From Acidimicrobiales bacterium (GTDB lineage: Bacteria > Actinomycetota > Acidimicrobiia > Acidimicrobiales > JAVJTC01): a stretch of DNA of 64,000 nt. The position numbers and the translations under genes are program-made. Each line of letters opens with the position of its first letter. Position 1 is the stretch's first letter. The stretch covers positions 1 through 64,000 of the forward strand of contig JAVJTC010000009.1 in assembly GCA_040219085.1 (NCBI GenBank), given 5' to 3'. Under the pieces are notes generated by a model that ran no database searches, was not told the DNA's origin, and saw only the letters and a list, made by a program, of their open reading frames with translations. Below, piece after piece: positions 1 to 8,495 of the stretch.

Positions 1-127
1 CGACGGCACCGACCACGGCTCGCACCGCGAGCAGGCCTCAATGATCCGCCGCTACATCATCTGGCGGAACCGCAACGCTCAGGACCGAGCACTACGAGAA
101 CTCGTCAACCGCGCAAACGTTGCCTGA
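1..127 (+). CDS. Transposase C-terminal end (partial, enters from the left)
   Basis: Only the last 41 codons are in the window, in the frame starting at base 2 and ending at TGA 125-127. The tail contains MIRRYIIWRNRNAQD and ends in NRANVA, a pattern I associate with the end of IS630-type actinobacterial transposases; this is recall, not a search. The DDE catalytic residues would lie upstream and cannot be checked. I see no terminal inverted repeat in the 108 bases that follow. With the terminase pair next to it, the fragment marks the left edge as a mobile or decayed region. An unrelated DNA-binding protein remains possible. Confidence 0.5.
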   Translation, partial: DGTDHGSHREQASMIRRYIIWRNRNAQDRALRELVNRANVA

Positions 128-235
128 CACGGCACTAGCCCTAGGAATCTTCGAAGAGCTCCAGGGACACCAAGTGCTCACCGGCCAGCGGCCCGGCACC
201 AGCATCACCCAGTCGGCAACACCGGTCGAGTCCCA

Positions 236-1597
236 TTAGGTGACGCGGTGGGGGCTGGGCCGGGTGAACAGCTCGAGGGACAGGCCCGCGGCAAGTTCCA
301 CGTCGGAGGGAGCCTTGCTTGCGAGCCATCCGTAGGCGCCGGTGAGGGCATCGACCTGGTCGTCGTGCGCGCCGTCGGGGAACATGACGATCTCGTCGAG
401 GAACGCGTCGTTCCAGCCGCCGGCGACAATGCGCACCCGCCCGGTCTCGGCCGCGGACGCGACCGGGGCGGCCCGGACCGTCTTGGGGTCGGTCGGACGC
501 ACCGAGTGGACGGTGTAGCCGTCCACGACGTTGCGCTTGTAGTGATCGACGAGAGCCTTGCCCGCCGCAGGGCCTTCTTCGATGAGGATCGTCACGGCGC
601 GGCCATCGGCCTCAGCGATGCGAGCAACCCTGGCTTCGACTTCGGCGGGAGTCCCACGGAACCGGACGATGTTCTCGACGTGGTAGTCGCGACGAGACCG
701 GTCCAAGGCGACCAGACATCCCACGGTCCAGTCGGGGTCGGTCGTCGGCGTTGCCGGGGTCGCGGCGAGGTCCCAGAACCTGACCCGGCGGACGTCACCG
801 GGGACGTCGGTGGCGGCCACGGTGGTGAACCATTCGCGGCGGAAGAGGCGACCGTTTGGGGTGCTGTCCCAGTCGCCGTGGAGGAGCTGCGCGCGGTTGT
901 GGGAGTCGAGACACATCAGGGTCTCGCGGTAGGAGTGGGGGTCGAGGTGGGGGTTATCGTCGAGCCGCGCCGGGTAGAAGCGACGGCGGGGGTCGGCGCC
1001 GTCGTTGGTGATGAAGCGGTGCTTCACCCAGTCGTGGCCCTCACCGCCCGGGTTCGACGCTGCACGCATCCGCAACGGCACACGTTCAAGACCGCCGGGG
1101 GCCTGCGAGGGGCGGCGCAACCGCGAGAACAGGTACCGGTAGTGGTGTTCGGGAAACTGGGTGAGTTCGTCGAACGCGATGTACTGCCACTGCATCCCCT
1201 GGTAACGGTCGCGGCTGCGGTCGGACTCGAGGTAGCCGAAGGTGAGCGTCGCGCCGGTGGGAAACGTCCACGTGGCGGTATCAGAGTCCCAGCGCGCCCG
1301 CCCGCTCAACCACTGGTGCGCTAAATCCAACAGCCCGCCCGGCAGGGACTGATGGGTGAGCTGACGGCGGATGACCAGCGCGGAATAGCCCGGCGTGTCA
1401 ACGTACTGCAAAGCACCCATGAGGAGCGCGACCGACTTGCCACCACCAACTGCACCGCCGTAGAGGGCCTCGCGTTCGAAGTCCAACAAGAACTCGCCCT
1501 GAGTACCCGTGGGAGTCAGCGGACAGAAGGGGATGTCCAATAGCTCACGGGCAGGGAGAGTGAGATCGTCGACGTCTGCCTCGTCGGAGCCGGTCAC
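236..1597 (-). CDS. terL: Phage terminase large subunit (TerL-like)
   Basis: The 453-residue protein is the DNA-packaging motor of a tailed phage: an N-terminal ATPase translocates DNA and a C-terminal RNase-H-like nuclease cuts it. Visible motifs are a Walker A-like GGAVGGGKS (residues 47-55), a Walker B YIAFDE (139-144), a coupling-type SNPGG (about 181), a nuclease-type aspartate in RFWDLA (about 276) and HDDQVDA near the C-terminus. Length is normal. The GTG start at 1597 overlaps the terS stop by 4 bp (GTGA), so the two are translationally coupled. No portal, capsid or integrase gene is nearby in the window, so this is a phage remnant, a satellite or the edge of a prophage lying to the left. 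Confidence 0.88.
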   Translation of the reverse strand: MTGSDEADVDDLTLPARELLDIPFCPLTPTGTQGEFLLDFEREALYGGAVGGGKSVALLMGALQYVDTPGYSALVIRRQLTHQSLPGGLLDLAHQWLSGRARWDSDTATWTFPTGATLTFGYLESDRSRDRYQGMQWQYIAFDELTQFPEHHYRYLFSRLRRPSQAPGGLERVPLRMRAASNPGGEGHDWVKHRFITNDGADPRRRFYPARLDDNPHLDPHSYRETLMCLDSHNRAQLLHGDWDSTPNGRLFRREWFTTVAATDVPGDVRRVRFWDLAATPATPTTDPDWTVGCLVALDRSRRDYHVENIVRFRGTPAEVEARVARIAEADGRAVTILIEEGPAAGKALVDHYKRNVVDGYTVHSVRPTDPKTVRAAPVASAAETGRVRIVAGGWNDAFLDEIVMFPDGAHDDQVDALTGAYGWLASKAPSDVELAAGLSLELFTRPSPHRVT

Positions 1598-2136
1598 GAC
1601 GCGATCCCGCCGGCGAAGTCGTCACCGTCGTGGCCGACGCGGACGTTGAACGGCTCGGCACGGCCTGCGTCGAGCTGGGCGCGCTCGCGCTCGACCATCC
1701 CGACCACCGCGGCGCGCAGCGCGTCGGTCGCGTCGAGCTTCGCGGTGTTGACCGTCGCCGTCACCGCGACGCCGACCTGGTGCTTCGCAGGGGCGTACAG
1801 CCCGGTGATGCGTGCCCGGTAGTCCATCACCCGCATCGCCGAGTTCACCGCTGCCAAGTCCAGTGACTCGCGGTCGATGCGGGGCCACAGCCGGCGCAGC
1901 ATCGTCTCGGTGCGCTCCAACTCCAGGGCCCGCAGCTCCTCAGAGGCACCGGTGGACATCCACCGCGACAGACCCCGGGTGACCGCCTTGTGGGCGCCGC
2001 CCTTGTTCGCATAGCCCAACTGGTCGGCGATCTCGTCGTAGGTCAAACCCGCCCGGCGCATCTCCACCGCCTGGCGGTCACGGTCGGCCCGGGCAATCGC
2101 CTCGGGTGACGTCGAATTCCGCTTCTTCTTGCTCAT
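1594..2136 (-). CDS. terS: Phage terminase small subunit (TerS-like)
   Basis: The 180-residue protein begins MSKKKRN and carries an N-terminal helix-turn-helix (AGLTYDEIADQLGY, about residues 32-45) followed by a helical, charged middle part containing YRARITGLYAP, as in small terminases that recognise the packaging site and recruit TerL. I chose the ATG at 2136 because an AAAGGGG ribosome-binding site lies just upstream and because the longer reading starts with unrelated sequence. It overlaps terL by 4 bp. A generic HTH protein is the alternative, but its position directly before terL makes terS the best call. Confidence 0.75.
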   Translation of the reverse strand: MSKKKRNSTSPEAIARADRDRQAVEMRRAGLTYDEIADQLGYANKGGAHKAVTRGLSRWMSTGASEELRALELERTETMLRRLWPRIDRESLDLAAVNSAMRVMDYRARITGLYAPAKHQVGVAVTATVNTAKLDATDALRAAVVGMVERERAQLDAGRAEPFNVRVGHDGDDFAGGIAS

Positions 2137-2443
2137 CGAATGGCCCCTTTCGTGACCGTCTCGGAGTCCGGGCCCCACCTCGACGCGTCGATCTAGAAAG
2201 ATCGACAGCGGCGAGCCGGGCACTCACGGACACGAAGGTCACTCGGCCACTCAGAAACTCGAACGTCTGTTTGGTCGGACCGTAGCATCACCTTCGCCTG
2301 CTGGCGTGCCACTAGATTCCGGCGCTCCGAAGTAGGCCCACGCGCCGACGATCCGACCGCCTTCTTCACTACGCCGGCGGCCTGACCGGCCCGGCACCGG
2401 ATCGTGAGCAGATCCGGACGCGCACGTGCGTGATCGCGCGTGG
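2137..2443. other. Intergenic region without a supported gene
   Basis: About 300 bases between terS and the crotonase relic. Apart from the terS ribosome-binding site at the left end I see no coding sequence, tRNA, inverted repeat of note or terminator here. Confidence 0.5.
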
Positions 2444-2757
2444 CTACCGGTTCAGAAATCGCGGCGCTCGCCCTTCCACCTGGGCGGCAACGGCTTCTTT
2501 GAAGTCCGACGAGTACAGCGTCACGCGTTCCTTCTCGCCGGCGTACTCGAGTGTTCCCGCGCCGAGGAGTTCGGTGACCTTGCTGAGGATGCGCGTGGTG
2601 CTGCGGATGGCGAGGCCGGCGCCGTCAGCGAGTCGTCGAGCGAGCTGCATGGCGCGTGGCGCCCGCAGGTGGAGCTTCGTTGATGAGACCGGCCGCTGCG
2701 GAATCAGGAGCGGAGAGCTTCGCTCCTGTGAGCAGGTGGTACCTCGCCCCGGGGCAT
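2444..2757 (-). pseudogene. Truncated, frameshifted enoyl-CoA hydratase relic
   Basis: The last 68 codons match the C-terminus of the intact crotonase at 11185-11985 at 57 of 68 positions by my hand alignment, including LGAGTLEYAGEKERVTLYS. Upstream, homology continues at nucleotide level but the frame is broken twice: an 8-base deletion near 2665 and a 1-base insertion near 2750. Homology then stops around 2757, at a point equivalent to codon 158 or so of the intact gene and next to the stop codon of the GntR gene (2759). The first half of the gene is therefore missing. It is the leftover of a duplication or recombination event, not a functional enzyme. Confidence 0.9.
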
Positions 2758-2758
2758 G

Positions 2759-3535
2759 TCAAGTCTTGGCCGGAAAGTCTGTTGCGCCGTCGCTCCAGGC
2801 CACGGGCTTGTCGAAGAGGGTCCTGTCCAGCTTCTCGATGTGAGCGATGAATTCGTTTATGTCGCGTCGCATCACGTCTTCTGCCGCTGAGCCGTCAGCC
2901 TTCTTAAGGGCATCGAGAAGGTCTTGGTGTGTCGAGAGAACTTCGTCGATGCGGGTCGGGTCGTAGGCGACGAAGCGGTTGAGGTGGGCGCCGATGCGGT
3001 GGAGTGCTTGAGCTGTCACCACATGGACGGGGTGGCGTGTGGACGCTGCGACAAGTTGGTGGAAGCCTGATGCGTTCGGTACCAGGCTGAGCCCGGCAGT
3101 GACCGCCTGACGTGTCCTGTCGAGTTCCTGTTCGAGCCTCTCGATGTCGTCGTGGGTGATGCGGCTCGCGGCCGCGCGGGCGATCGTCGGCTCGAAGGCG
3201 AGTCGTCCGTCGATGACGTCGCGGTAGGTGGCTCTTTGGCGTTGTAGGAGCAGCGCCATGTTCATGGCCATGGCACGGGAGTCGACCGGCGCCACGATGG
3301 GGCCGCCGGCTGGCCCGGTGCGCATCACGACAACGCCCTGGGTCTCGAGGAGCCGCAGCGCTTCGCGCAGCGTCCCGAGGGACACGTTGTACTGCTCCAT
3401 GAGTGTGGCCTGGGGGGGCAGCCTGTCGCCGGGCGTGAGCTCCCGGTCGTTGATCCGGTCGACAATTGCCTGAGCGAGCCTCAGCGCCTTCTTTTCGGGG
3501 ACCCCTGCGGAGTCCCAGTTGCGGTCGTCGTCCAT
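2759..3535 (-). CDS. GntR/FadR-family transcriptional regulator
   Basis: The 258-residue protein has an N-terminal winged helix-turn-helix (typical SLGTLREALRLLETQGVV segment about residues 54-71) and an all-helical C-terminal ligand-sensing domain of the FCD type (DVIDGRLAFEP at its start; HQDLLDALKKAD late). Members usually repress catabolic operons and release DNA on binding an acidic or acyl-CoA ligand. I chose ATG 3535 (MDDDRNWDS) because the longer reading adds 65 residues of atypical sequence. It lies downstream of the amidohydrolase and livKHMGF genes on the same strand, so it probably regulates that block, possibly at the divergent livK/AKR region (9783-10034). Confidence 0.85.
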   Translation of the reverse strand: MDDDRNWDSAGVPEKKALRLAQAIVDRINDRELTPGDRLPPQATLMEQYNVSLGTLREALRLLETQGVVVMRTGPAGGPIVAPVDSRAMAMNMALLLQRQRATYRDVIDGRLAFEPTIARAAASRITHDDIERLEQELDRTRQAVTAGLSLVPNASGFHQLVAASTRHPVHVVTAQALHRIGAHLNRFVAYDPTRIDEVLSTHQDLLDALKKADGSAAEDVMRRDINEFIAHIEKLDRTLFDKPVAWSDGATDFPAKT

Positions 3536-3751
3536 CGGGTTAGTCGTCGCTGTGGAGGGCGTGAATATCAACAATCGTCGGCTCGGTCGGGCGCCGTGGA
3601 GTGTATTCGTGCGCTCACAGCACCGAGCCGCTCGGAGGTGATGTTCCCCAGCGAGCCGTATCGGCAGGCGGTGATCGACCGCTACGAAACAGCCCGGCGA
3701 GGCCAGCGGCGCAGCGAACATCGTGCGCACTGATCAGGTTCTGCCGCTTAC

Positions 3752-4891
3752 CTACTCTTCGGGGAATCCGAAGACCCTGACGGCGTTGTCGTCGAGGATT
3801 TGCTGTCGCTCCTGGTCGGGGACGTCCTCGAACATCTCGTCGAGGAACTCCATCGACTTGGGCCAGGTCGACTCGGAGTGGGGGTAGTCGTTGCCCCACA
3901 TGAGGTTGTCGATCCCGATCTCGTAGCGGAGCTTGAGAACTGCTGGGTCCTCTTGGAAGATGATGAACATGTTGCGCCGGAAGTAGTCGCTGGGAAGGAA
4001 TCCCTCGGCGGACTTGTAGTTCGCGTAGACGGGCCGGTCGGTGTAGGTGTAGTCCATCTGGCGCAGCCAGTGAGGCGCCCAGGAACCTTCGTTCTCGGTC
4101 GAGACGATCCGAAGGCCCGGGTAGCGTTCCAGTACGCCTGCGAAGATCATGTCGGTCATGGCGTACCGGACCCAGTAGTCCTGGGTGGGTCGGAGCCCGG
4201 CTGGTGTGTAGGTGCTGAAGTCGGTGGTGATCTCGCAGGCGGGCACGTTTGCTCGCTGGGTGGCGATGTGCATCATCAACACGGTGCCGGTCTGTTGAGC
4301 TGCGTCCCAGAACGGGTCGTAGATGGGGTCGCGGTAAGGCTGTCCGGGGGTCGGCGCGACGGGGATGAACGCGGCGCGGAGGCCGAGGTCGCTGCAGCGC
4401 TCGATCTCCTTCGCGGCTTCGCGCGGGTCGTCGACATTCAGCATCGCCACGCCGAGAAGCCGTTCGGGCTGCTTGGCGGAGAACTCGGCGATCCAGTTGT
4501 TGTACGCGAGGCAGATTCCGCTCAGCAGCTCGCTGTCGTCGAGGTGGTACCAGAACAGGCCCTGGCTGGGCTGTGCGAGCGCGCCCCACACGCCATCGAG
4601 CTCGAGATCTTCGAGCATCGCGTCGGGCTGGTAGGCACCTTCGCGGACGTCTTCCCAGACGCTGACGAAGTCGAGTTCTGACTTGTCGCCGAATCGGCGG
4701 CCTGCCTGAGTGACCGAGCCGAGGGTCACGACCTGCTCGTCTCCTAGAAACCAGGCGTCGGCTGGACGGCCGTCCTCGGTCTCGTAGCGTCTCATGTTGG
4801 GTGCCCGGTCGCGCACAGCGGCCGGCATGCCGTCCTCGTAGATGTCGGGCGGCTCGACGATGTGGGTGTCTGTCGAGATGACTCTGGTCAT
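3752..4891 (-). CDS. Metal-dependent amidohydrolase (amidohydrolase_2 family)
   Basis: A 379-residue TIM-barrel hydrolase or decarboxylase of the PF04909 type. The first strand carries the metal-binding D-T-H (residues 8-10), a later histidine lies in LMMHIATQ (about 207), and the conserved C-terminal aspartate is in MWGNDYPHSE (about 327). Enzymes of this family hydrolyse amide or lactone bonds or decarboxylate aromatic acids; the substrate cannot be read from sequence. ATG 4891 overlaps the end of livF by 4 bp, so it is co-transcribed with the ABC importer and probably acts on the imported compound in the cytoplasm. Confidence 0.85.
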   Translation of the reverse strand: MTRVISTDTHIVEPPDIYEDGMPAAVRDRAPNMRRYETEDGRPADAWFLGDEQVVTLGSVTQAGRRFGDKSELDFVSVWEDVREGAYQPDAMLEDLELDGVWGALAQPSQGLFWYHLDDSELLSGICLAYNNWIAEFSAKQPERLLGVAMLNVDDPREAAKEIERCSDLGLRAAFIPVAPTPGQPYRDPIYDPFWDAAQQTGTVLMMHIATQRANVPACEITTDFSTYTPAGLRPTQDYWVRYAMTDMIFAGVLERYPGLRIVSTENEGSWAPHWLRQMDYTYTDRPVYANYKSAEGFLPSDYFRRNMFIIFQEDPAVLKLRYEIGIDNLMWGNDYPHSESTWPKSMEFLDEMFEDVPDQERQQILDDNAVRVFGFPEE

Positions 4892-5643
4892 TGGCTGTGC
4901 CTTTCATGATGAGCGGGTGGGTCAGAAGAACGGTTCCCCAGGTAGGAGTCGACGAGGGTGTCGGGGTCGACGTCTCGTGAGTTCCCTTCGAAGATGCAGG
5001 TGCCGTTGCGGAGGATGTAGGTGCGGTCTGAGACGTTGAGGACGTCGCTGTTCTGCTCGACGAGCACGACGCTCATGCCGTTGGGGCGTGAGCCGGAGAG
5101 GACTTCGAAGAGCTGTTCGACGATCATCGGGGCGAGCCCGAAGGAGAGTTCGTCGATCAAGAGGAGTCGTGGCCTTGCGACGAGCGCCCGGGCGACGGCG
5201 AGAATCCCCTGTTGGCCGCCTGAGAGTTCCGACGCGCGTGACTGCAGCCTCTTCTTCAGAAGTGGGAACTGTTCGAGGGTTTCGTCGAATCGCTCGGACT
5301 GGTCGCTTCGGCTCCTCACGCCGACACCGAGCATCCCGAGGCGCAGGTTGTCGCGGACTGTCAGCGTGCCGAGGATTCCTCGACCCTCGGGGAGGTGTCC
5401 CAGGCCGAGGCGGGCGCGGGCCTCGGGGGTGCGACGGCCGATGGGCTTCCCGCCGAGTGTGATCGCTCCGCTCCACAGTGGGAGAAGCCCTGAGATCGCG
5501 CGGAGAAGCGTCGTCTTGCCTGCGCCGTTCGCGCCGAGGATCGACACGACCTCGTTGTCACCGACGGCCAACGAGACCCCTCGCAGGATCTGGAGGCGGC
5601 CGTAGCCGCTCTCCACGTCGCGGACCTCGAGCAGCGCCGTCAT
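4888..5643 (-). CDS. livF: Branched-chain-type ABC transporter ATP-binding protein (LivF-like)
   Basis: A 251-residue ATPase with Walker A GANGAGKTT (about 37-45), signature LSGGQQ, Walker B LLLIDE and the LivF-type VVLVEQN in place of the usual H-loop. The Walker B is followed by LSFGLAP, where most relatives have PSLGLAP. It pairs with LivG to power the LivHM channel. It overlaps livG and the amidohydrolase gene by 4 bp each (ATGA). The family also imports urea, short amides and aromatic acids, so the liv name indicates family, not substrate. Confidence 0.88.
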   Translation of the reverse strand: MTALLEVRDVESGYGRLQILRGVSLAVGDNEVVSILGANGAGKTTLLRAISGLLPLWSGAITLGGKPIGRRTPEARARLGLGHLPEGRGILGTLTVRDNLRLGMLGVGVRSRSDQSERFDETLEQFPLLKKRLQSRASELSGGQQGILAVARALVARPRLLLIDELSFGLAPMIVEQLFEVLSGSRPNGMSVVLVEQNSDVLNVSDRTYILRNGTCIFEGNSRDVDPDTLVDSYLGNRSSDPPAHHERHSQ

Positions 5644-6485
5644 GCTGTTCCTCCGTAGCGGAAGGTTCCACCGAGGTAGGCCTTGATGACGTCGGGGTTC
5701 TCGACGAGTCGTGCCCGGTCGTCATGGAAGATGATCTCTCCGAGGTGCAACACAGCAACGGTCGGGCAGAGGTCGAGGACGAGGTGGACGTTGTGTTCGA
5801 TGAACAGCACGCAGGTGTCGCCGGTTTCGATCAGCGACGCGAGACCTGCGATCAGGGTGTCTTGGTCTTTTGCGGAGAGACCCGCTCCGACCTCGTCGAG
5901 CAACATCACTGACGGTTCTGCGACGATGCAGCGGGCGACCTCGACGAGCTTTTGGCTTCCAAGTGGCAGCTCGTCGGCTCGTTCGTCTCGCCAGCGCGAG
6001 AGGTCGAAGGCCTCGAGCAGTTCGTCGACGCGGTCACCGAGCGCGCTCACGCGGCTGCGATAGGACCGTGTGCCGAGGAACTCTTGGAGGTGTCCTTCTC
6101 GTGTTCGTGTCACTGTGCCGAGAGCGACGTTGTCGCAGACGGTCAGTTCCGGAACGAGCCGGGGGGTCTGGAAGGTGCGGGCGACGTGGAGGTCGGCTGC
6201 GATTGTTGCTGGGCTCTTTGTGGTGATGTCGACTCCGCCGACGGTGACTTCGCCTTGGTGGGGCCGTACGAAGCCGCCGATCACGTTGAAGAGCGTCGTC
6301 TTGCCCGCTCCGTTCGGGCCGATGAGACCGTGAAAGCCCGTGCCGAACTCGGCCGAGCAGCCCTTCAGGACGGTGTTACCGCCGAAGCGCACTTCGAGGT
6401 TGCCGATGGAGACCTCGGGCAGCGGCGGAGCGAGCCAATCGGGGTCAGTGTCGCCGATGCTCTCCAGGGAGCGGCTAGTCGACAT
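5640..6485 (-). CDS. livG: Branched-chain-type ABC transporter ATP-binding protein (LivG-like)
   Basis: A 281-residue ATPase with Walker A GPNGAGKTT (about 57-65), a Q-loop region VARTFQTPRL typical of LivG, and Walker B VMLLDE followed by VGAGLS. The canonical LSGGQ signature is replaced by LPLGSQKLVEVAR, which is common in LivG proteins. An N-terminal extension of about 25 residues precedes the ATPase core. It overlaps livM by 11 bp and livF by 4 bp, placing it inside one polycistronic unit. Confidence 0.87.
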   Translation of the reverse strand: MSTSRSLESIGDTDPDWLAPPLPEVSIGNLEVRFGGNTVLKGCSAEFGTGFHGLIGPNGAGKTTLFNVIGGFVRPHQGEVTVGGVDITTKSPATIAADLHVARTFQTPRLVPELTVCDNVALGTVTRTREGHLQEFLGTRSYRSRVSALGDRVDELLEAFDLSRWRDERADELPLGSQKLVEVARCIVAEPSVMLLDEVGAGLSAKDQDTLIAGLASLIETGDTCVLFIEHNVHLVLDLCPTVAVLHLGEIIFHDDRARLVENPDVIKAYLGGTFRYGGTA

Positions 6486-7569
6486 CGTCGTCGCCCGAGA
6501 TCGTGAGCTGGCGCCACATGGTCAACGGGTGGATGAGCCGGTCGAGGCGAAGTCGCTTCAGTTGTGTAGGCAGGCTCGCGAGGCCGCCGGGCAGGACAAC
6601 GATGACGACGATGAGTGTCGTCGCATAGGCGAAGCGCTGGTACAGCGCGAGGGCCTGCAACCATTCGAGCAGGATGACGACGAATGCGGCCCCGATGAGC
6701 GAACCAACGATCGAGGCGCCGCCGATGATCATCATCACGAGCAACAAGACGAGGAAACCGAATCCGAAGGCGCTCGGCGTCAAGTACGTCTGCAGTTGAG
6801 CGAACAAGACGCCTGCGAGCGCGCCGATAGCTGCGGACCACCCGAAAGCCAGCATCTGGTAGCGCAGCGTCGAGATCCCCAAAGTGTCAGCCGTAGGCCC
6901 GAGGTGGCGCACGGTGAGGAGGATCTCTCCGAACCGGCCGCGCAACATCCGAGCTGACAGCGCATAGATCACGAAGAGGCTGCACATGGTCATCGCGTAG
7001 ACGCTCTCGGACTGGCCCCAGCCTCCGATGCGGATGAGCGGGACAGCCATTCCGGCTCCGCCGCCCGTCAGTCCGTCGAACTGGCTGAAGGACCGCACGA
7101 TCAGATCCCCGATGGCGAGCGTCGCCACGGCGAGGAAGAAGCCTCGTAGACGAACCGCGGGGAACGCGAGAAGCGAACCGGCGATGGCGGTGCCGACGAT
7201 TGCCAGAACGAGCGCCAACACGAACGGCAGTCCCCGGTCGACCATGATCGCGGAGCCGTAGGCGCCGAGACCCATGAACGCTGCGTGAGCGACGCCGAGC
7301 TGGCCAGTCCAGTTCACCAAGAGACTGAACCCCAGGGCGCTGATCGCGTAGACGCCGATGAGAGTGGCGATGAAGAGTTGATATGAATTCAGCTGGCTTG
7401 GAGCGATCGCGGCTGCAACCGCTGCGCCGGCGATCAGCAGCCACCGTGTGGCCCGCCGCCAGTTCGAGTCGCGGCCGTTGCGGAACGGACGCGGGCGGCG
7501 CGATCCGCCTCGTTCGGCCGACGTGATCGGAGCCGGTGTCGTCGACTCAGCTCGTGGGGTTGTTGCCAT
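6475..7569 (-). CDS. livM: Branched-chain-type ABC transporter permease (LivM-like)
   Basis: A 364-residue integral membrane protein with a charged cytoplasmic N-terminus of about 40 residues and eight to ten predicted membrane segments. It shows the LivM hallmark GQLGVAHAAFMGLGAY (about residues 92-107), which lines the translocation path. Together with LivH it forms the channel of the importer. It starts 6 bp after livH ends and overlaps livG by 11 bp. Confidence 0.87.
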   Translation of the reverse strand: MATTPRAESTTPAPITSAERGGSRRPRPFRNGRDSNWRRATRWLLIAGAAVAAAIAPSQLNSYQLFIATLIGVYAISALGFSLLVNWTGQLGVAHAAFMGLGAYGSAIMVDRGLPFVLALVLAIVGTAIAGSLLAFPAVRLRGFFLAVATLAIGDLIVRSFSQFDGLTGGGAGMAVPLIRIGGWGQSESVYAMTMCSLFVIYALSARMLRGRFGEILLTVRHLGPTADTLGISTLRYQMLAFGWSAAIGALAGVLFAQLQTYLTPSAFGFGFLVLLLVMMIIGGASIVGSLIGAAFVVILLEWLQALALYQRFAYATTLIVVIVVLPGGLASLPTQLKRLRLDRLIHPLTMWRQLTISGDDDVD

Positions 7570-7575
7570 GGCGGC

Positions 7576-8436
7576 TCAGAACTCCCGTTGTTCGCCGACA
7601 CCCGAGTAGCCCGCAGGGCGCGCGAGGAGGAACACGACGACGATCACGAGCGCGACCGATGCCTTCATCTGCGAGGAGATGAGCGCCCCCGCCAGGTTCT
7701 CGGCGACGCCGATGAGCAGGCCGGCGACGAATGCGACTGCCACAGATGACGCTCCCGCGATAATCGCCGCGACGAACGCCCTCAAGATGACGGTGTCGCC
7801 CGAGGCGTCGGAGAGCAGCGTTGACCATGTTTGAAGGGTCAACGCTGCGTACGCGATGACACCCCCGATGGCCCACGCGAGCATCGACGACCGGCCGACT
7901 CGGACCCCGAGAAGCCGTGCGATGTCACGACTCTCGGCCATTGCCCGCATCTGAGTACCCAGGTCGGTGCCGAAGAAGCCGCTCAACAAGACGATCACGA
8001 ACAGTGCCGCGCCGAGGGTCACCAACAGGTTTGTCGGGACGCGTTCGCCGAGCAGGGTCACGTTGTCCGTTGCCCATGAGCTCTCGAAACGTTCCGGGAA
8101 CGTTCCCCACGTGATCCCTATCAGCGACTTGATGGCCACCGACAGGCCGATCGTCGCGATAAGCAACGGGAAATGGGATCTGCCCTCCAGAGGCCGGATC
8201 ACGATGATCTCGATCAGCACCGCGAACACTGCCGCGACAACGCCTCCGAGCAGAACGGCGGGCCAAAATGCCATGCCCTCCTCGGTGAACTGCCACGCCA
8301 CATAGACCGGGAAAAGGCCCATCTCGGCGATCGCGAAGTTCGGGACGTCGGTGAGCCGCCAGATCACGACGATCGCGACTGCGACCAGCCCGTACCAACT
8401 GCCGGACTCGAGTCCGCTGATGACCTGACGCAACAT
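7576..8436 (-). CDS. livH: Branched-chain-type ABC transporter permease (LivH-like)
   Basis: A 286-residue membrane protein of the LivH type beginning MLRQVISGLESGSWYGLVAV, with about eight hydrophobic segments and a C-terminal GVGEQREF tail. The GRS-LAW-IGGVIAY region (about 200) is the conserved cytoplasmic coupling segment. It is separated from livK by 59 bp and from livM by 6 bp, the expected gene order K-H-M-G-F. Confidence 0.87.
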   Translation of the reverse strand: MLRQVISGLESGSWYGLVAVAIVVIWRLTDVPNFAIAEMGLFPVYVAWQFTEEGMAFWPAVLLGGVVAAVFAVLIEIIVIRPLEGRSHFPLLIATIGLSVAIKSLIGITWGTFPERFESSWATDNVTLLGERVPTNLLVTLGAALFVIVLLSGFFGTDLGTQMRAMAESRDIARLLGVRVGRSSMLAWAIGGVIAYAALTLQTWSTLLSDASGDTVILRAFVAAIIAGASSVAVAFVAGLLIGVAENLAGALISSQMKASVALVIVVVFLLARPAGYSGVGEQREF

Positions 8437-8495
8437 CGACGTCGAGTCTCCTCAGCGGTTCCGAACAGAGGTACCGGCTGGTCGCAGCGGTGACA

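Noticed and set aside
215-238. Possible tRNA 3' end (phage attachment site) with GGTCGAGTCCC
   Set aside because: The T-loop is missing one T and no pairing stem or acceptor end can be built.
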